Source of the DNA: an uncultured Azospirillum sp.
GTDB lineage: Bacteria > Pseudomonadota > Alphaproteobacteria > Azospirillales > Azospirillaceae
Assembly: GCA_937960755.1 (NCBI GenBank)
Contig: CALGOL010000496.1
Span: 1 to 8,128, forward strand
DNA: 8,128 nt
Direction of reading: 5' to 3'
Part shown: positions 5,176 through 8,128 of the stretch, piece by piece
How positions within the stretch are numbered: position 1 is the first letter of the stretch
How the letters are laid out: each line of letters opens with the position of its first letter
Notes under the pieces: generated by a model
Told to the model about the DNA's origin: nothing
Seen by the model: only the letters and a program-made list of their open reading frames with translations
The model's database searches: none
Program-made: the position numbers and the translations under genes

Positions 5176-7979
5176 GAAGCGCCCTGCTGGCGTTGACGGC
5201 CACCGAATCCGTCATTTTTTCCGAGCGCGCCGCCACCGAAGGCGAGCACAAAACGTTGACCTATGTGCCGGGCGCCGCTCTGCTCGGCCATGCCGCCGGG
5301 GGCGGGCGTTACGGTCGGTTCGCCAATCCGTTCGTTGTCTTCAACAGCGGGCGGGTGCGTTTTTCCAACGCGCTCCCGCTGACCGATGGCGGACAGGCGG
5401 CTTACCCGGTCCCGCAGGTTCTGTTTGAACCCAAGCACGCCCGCGGCGGGATCATTGACAATGCGCTGAATCCGCAGGCCGTCACGGTCGGGCGACCAAC
5501 GGGTTCGGAGCAACGGGAGCCGCTCAAAGACGTGTTCGTTTCCGCCGCCGGGAGGGTCGTCCGCCCGTCGCTGGGCGGGAGGCTGCGCACCGCCACGCGA
5601 AACGGCCGGGCGGCGGACGGCCAGCTTTTCGGTCATCAGCATCTGGAGCCGGGCGCCGGGCGCCGTTTCGCCGCCACGTTGGAGGCTGATGACGACGCGC
5701 TGTCTGATGGCGATTGGACGCTGCTGCTTTCCGCCTTTCAGGGAAAGGTTCTACGCCTTGGCCGCGCCGCCGGCTCCGCAGGCGGCGGTTTTTACTGTGA
5801 AGTGATCGAAGCGAAAAAAGCGGAGCTATGGCCGGCAGGCGCGGTCTGCGCCGGCGAAACCCTTCCGGTTCGGGTTTGGGCGTTAAGCGATTTGGCGCTG
5901 TTGGACGATTGGGGGGCGCCTTGCTTTCAGCCGACAGCGGCCATGCTCGGCCTGCCGGACGGGGGAAAGTTTCTTGCGTCTGAAAGCGCCATCGCCTTGC
6001 GCCGTTATGCGCCGTGGAATCGCGCTCTTGGCGGGCGGGATGTGGAACGGCAGGTAATCGCCGCCGGCAGCGTATTCACTTTCAGCTACGAACCGCCGGT
6101 CGCCTCACAGCAGGCGGGCCGCGGGGTGGTCGGCCTGTGGCGGGAAGCCGGCTTGGGGCGGATCTGGACGGCGCCGCCGCTGCTGTCGGCGGCGTGGGGC
6201 GCCGCGCCGAAGATCAACAAACACGATGAGAGCCTTGCGATCACCCTGCCGAAGGTTCCCGGCCAACAAATGGACGCGCGTTGGCGCCGGGTTGATGAAC
6301 GGGCGACGGCTGGCGTAAAGGCCGCACCGACAGCGACGCCGAAGGGGGAAATCCTGCATTTGGCGCGGATAACCTTCGAAGCCGCGTCGCCGCTGTCGTC
6401 GGGTTCGGGCAACCGGATCGACGTTGAGGCGCGGGGCAAGACGGAAGACGGGGAGGCCGCCGGGCCGATATGGGCGGACGCGCTGGTGCGCGACGTCAAC
6501 GGTTTGCCGACCATAACCGGCGGTTCGCTGCAGGGTGTTTTGAACCACCTCTACGCCGCCGTATACGGCAAGGATGAAACGAAAGAGGTGTTCGGTTTCG
6601 CCCAAGGCGGCGACGGCGCCGTCGGCCGCCTGATCACCGGCTTCTCCTGCGTGCATGACGCAACTGACAACGCCGTCGTCGGGCCGATAACCAATCTGGA
6701 AGCCGATGCGCTGTTGTGCACTTTGCACAAACGCGACCCATTGCGGCGCGATCACGTCGCGCTCAACCATCGGCACGTCGCCGATGGACGCAAGAAGTTC
6801 GTTCGGTTAGCGGTTCCGGTCGGAAGCCGCTTTTCCGTCGAACTGGCGCTATGGGGATCGGCGGACAAAGCTGGCGACGACAAGGAACTGTTGAAACGGA
6901 TCGTCGGGTTGTTCCGGCATCCCGCCTTTCGGCTCGGCGGCGGCGGCGGGCGCGGCTATGGCCGGGTGAAGTTGATCCGGGCTAGCTACGCCTGTCCGGA
7001 CCTGAACGATCCCCGCGCACTGCGCGCCTTGCGCGACGCTCCGCCAAGCATGGAATTCGACGAAACCATTCTGCCGGGGGATACGACGGCGCAGGGCGTG
7101 GTGACGGCGACGATCACGCTGACGCCGAGCAACCCTTGGCGTATCGGCGGCTGGAGCCCGCCAATCACCGAAGGAACGCAAAGCGGCGCCCGCGCCGCCG
7201 ACGGCGCGGCGATTGAACAGGCGGACGCCGACCTACGCGGCGAGCCGCAGCAAGACGGCGCGCCGGTTCCCAGAGGCGCCGACAAGGTCGCCACCGCCGC
7301 CCGCGAACCCGTCATCCGCTGGAACGAGAAGGGAGAAGCCGCCTTCGTTGAGGCGGCGGCGGCCAGCGCTTTCGCCGCCGTTCCTTTCACCATTCCCGGT
7401 TCGGCGCTCAAGGGGCCGCTGGCGCATCGAACGCTATTCCACTGGCGTTGTCAAAATGGCGACCTGATCAACGCGGACGATTGCACGCAGCAGACGCTTG
7501 ATGCGTTAGCCCGGCGACCGGAAGAGTTGGAAGCCCTGCTGGGCGCCGCCAAGGAGCGCGAAGAACTGAACAGCGAAAGCCGCGGGCGGGCGGCGCGCTT
7601 GTTGATTGACGACGGCGTGGTGACGGACGTCAAACATGTGCAGGCGTTCGACCACAATGTCATCGACCGCTTTACCGCCGGCGTGGTCACCAAGCTGTTG
7701 TTCGCCGAAGAACGGCTGGTCGGCGGATCAATCGTATTTCACATGACCATCCGGCCGCCGCTCGACGGGAACGACTGGCCGGCCGCTCCGCGCAAGGCTT
7801 TTTTGCAAGCTCTGGATGATCTTTGTTCCGAGCGGTTGGCCGTCGGCGCCAAGAACATGGGCTTTTGCCGGGGGGCGGTCGAATGGGGCGGGGATGAAAC
7901 GGTTGCGCTACCATGGAAAGAAGCATGGGAGGCGCTGACCGATGAGTCCGCCGCCGCCGGAACGGGGAGGGCGGCATGA
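5172..7979 (+). CDS. Csx10-like Cas5 - Cas7 - Cas7 triple RAMP fusion protein
   Basis: A 935-residue protein holding three RAMP units of a type III effector. Unit 1 (about 1-340; nt 5172-6191) resembles Csx10, the Cas5 of type III-D: VPGAALLGHAA (32-42), SGRVRF (59-64), TATRNGRAADGQLFG (140-154), glycine loop LGRAAGSAGGGF (196-207) and EAGLGRIW (325-332). After a linker of about 50 residues, unit 2 (about 394-606; nt 6351-6989) is a full Cas7: ADALVRDVNG with D436 as likely catalytic Asp, LPTITGGSLQGVL, EVFGFAQGGDGAVG (472-485) and glycine loop LGGGGGRGYGRV (588-599). Unit 3 (about 643-935; nt 7098-7976) is another Cas7: IPGSALKGPLAHR (741-753), HNVIDRFTAG (828-837), LLFAEERL (842-849) and LAVGAKNMGFCRG (889-901). 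Its first strand and IPGS motif are separated by an insert of about 80 residues, and no Asp sits at the usual catalytic position. The protein would supply crRNA 5'-handle binding plus two backbone positions in one chain. The reading frame is continuous and no start codon with a good ribosome site was noted at the unit borders, so it is read as one chain. Confidence 0.85.
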   Translation: MRSALLALTATESVIFSERAATEGEHKTLTYVPGAALLGHAAGGGRYGRFANPFVVFNSGRVRFSNALPLTDGGQAAYPVPQVLFEPKHARGGIIDNALNPQAVTVGRPTGSEQREPLKDVFVSAAGRVVRPSLGGRLRTATRNGRAADGQLFGHQHLEPGAGRRFAATLEADDDALSDGDWTLLLSAFQGKVLRLGRAAGSAGGGFYCEVIEAKKAELWPAGAVCAGETLPVRVWALSDLALLDDWGAPCFQPTAAMLGLPDGGKFLASESAIALRRYAPWNRALGGRDVERQVIAAGSVFTFSYEPPVASQQAGRGVVGLWREAGLGRIWTAPPLLSAAWGAAPKINKHDESLAITLPKVPGQQMDARWRRVDERATAGVKAAPTATPKGEILHLARITFEAASPLSSGSGNRIDVEARGKTEDGEAAGPIWADALVRDVNGLPTITGGSLQGVLNHLYAAVYGKDETKEVFGFAQGGDGAVGRLITGFSCVHDATDNAVVGPITNLEADALLCTLHKRDPLRRDHVALNHRHVADGRKKFVRLAVPVGSRFSVELALWGSADKAGDDKELLKRIVGLFRHPAFRLGGGGGRGYGRVKLIRASYACPDLNDPRALRALRDAPPSMEFDETILPGDTTAQGVVTATITLTPSNPWRIGGWSPPITEGTQSGARAADGAAIEQADADLRGEPQQDGAPVPRGADKVATAAREPVIRWNEKGEAAFVEAAAASAFAAVPFTIPGSALKGPLAHRTLFHWRCQNGDLINADDCTQQTLDALARRPEELEALLGAAKEREELNSESRGRAARLLIDDGVVTDVKHVQAFDHNVIDRFTAGVVTKLLFAEERLVGGSIVFHMTIRPPLDGNDWPAAPRKAFLQALDDLCSERLAVGAKNMGFCRGAVEWGGDETVALPWKEAWEALTDESAAAGTGRAA
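7964..7970 (+). promoter_or_regulatory. Ribosome binding site of the last, partial gene
   Basis: GGGGAGG lies 5 bases before the ATG at 7976, within the end of the fusion gene, and supports that start. Confidence 0.55.
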
Positions 7980-8128
7980 CGGCGCAAAAAGATTGGTCAC
8001 CCGTGTTGCACGTCCTGCGCGATGTCGCCAAAGCATATGGCGGGTTGCTGAAAGAGGGCGGGGAGGGGGCGCTGACGCTGGTCGCCGTGACGGCGACGGC
8101 GGAACGCGGCATCGACGCGACGCGGGCG
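7976..8128 (+). CDS. Unidentified CRISPR-operon protein (3'-partial)
   Basis: The first 51 codons of a gene that continues past the window edge. It starts at an ATG that overlaps the stop of the fusion gene (ATGA) and has a good ribosome binding site, so it is almost certainly part of the operon. The visible N-terminus (MTAQKDWSPVLHVLRDVAK and on) looks helical and amphipathic to about residue 28, then turns to a short hydrophobic strand-like stretch LTLVAVTATAE. I do not recognise it. No Cas11 small subunit is otherwise visible, so a Cas11-type protein or a Csx19-like accessory is possible, but the fragment is too short to tell. Confidence 0.7.
   Translation, partial: MTAQKDWSPVLHVLRDVAKAYGGLLKEGGEGALTLVAVTATAERGIDATRA

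Noticed and set aside
1..8128. CRISPR array or cas1/cas2 in the window
   Set aside because: No series of regularly spaced direct repeats is visible, and no frame shows Cas1 or Cas2 motifs. Any array or adaptation genes must lie outside.

Overview
The window is strongly G+C-rich and fully coding on the plus strand, apart from a short A+T-rich gap near position 780. This suggests a high-GC Gram-negative bacterium, perhaps a proteobacterium. Nothing in the window fixes the taxon.

The window is a type III CRISPR-Cas effector locus. In order it holds: (i) the 3' part of a reverse transcriptase gene, open at the left edge (2-775); (ii) an A+T-rich spacer with an imperfect inverted repeat and a candidate promoter (about 740-837); (iii) a CARF plus PD-(D/E)xK effector nuclease of the Card1/Can2 type (838-2160); (iv) a Cas6-like protein resembling the C-terminal half of Csb2 (2157-2957); (v) a Cas10 with an intact GGDD cyclase motif but no HD nuclease domain (2975-4585); (vi) a short stand-alone Cas7 (4582-5175); (vii) a 935-residue fusion that reads as Csx10-like Cas5, then Cas7, then Cas7 (5172-7979); and (viii) the start of an unidentified gene that runs off the right edge (7976-8128). 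From (iii) onward the genes appear to form one operon. Four junctions are 4-base ATGA stop/start overlaps, and the only gap is 17 bases, before cas10.

Inferred joint function: the Cas6-like protein processes crRNA. The Cas7, Cas5-Cas7-Cas7 and Cas10 proteins form the crRNA-guided complex. On binding target RNA, Cas10 would make cyclic oligoadenylate, because the GGDD is present but the HD DNase is missing. The CARF nuclease would then be the executioner. The reverse transcriptase may belong to an adaptation module that captures RNA-derived spacers, but no cas1, cas2 or CRISPR array lies in the window.

The most unusual element is the Cas5-Cas7-Cas7 fusion. Together with an HD-less Cas10 and a Csb2-type Cas6 it gives an architecture that I cannot assign to a standard type III subtype. 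It looks like a derived relative of III-D that has condensed its backbone subunits, in parallel with the fusions of III-D2 and III-E.
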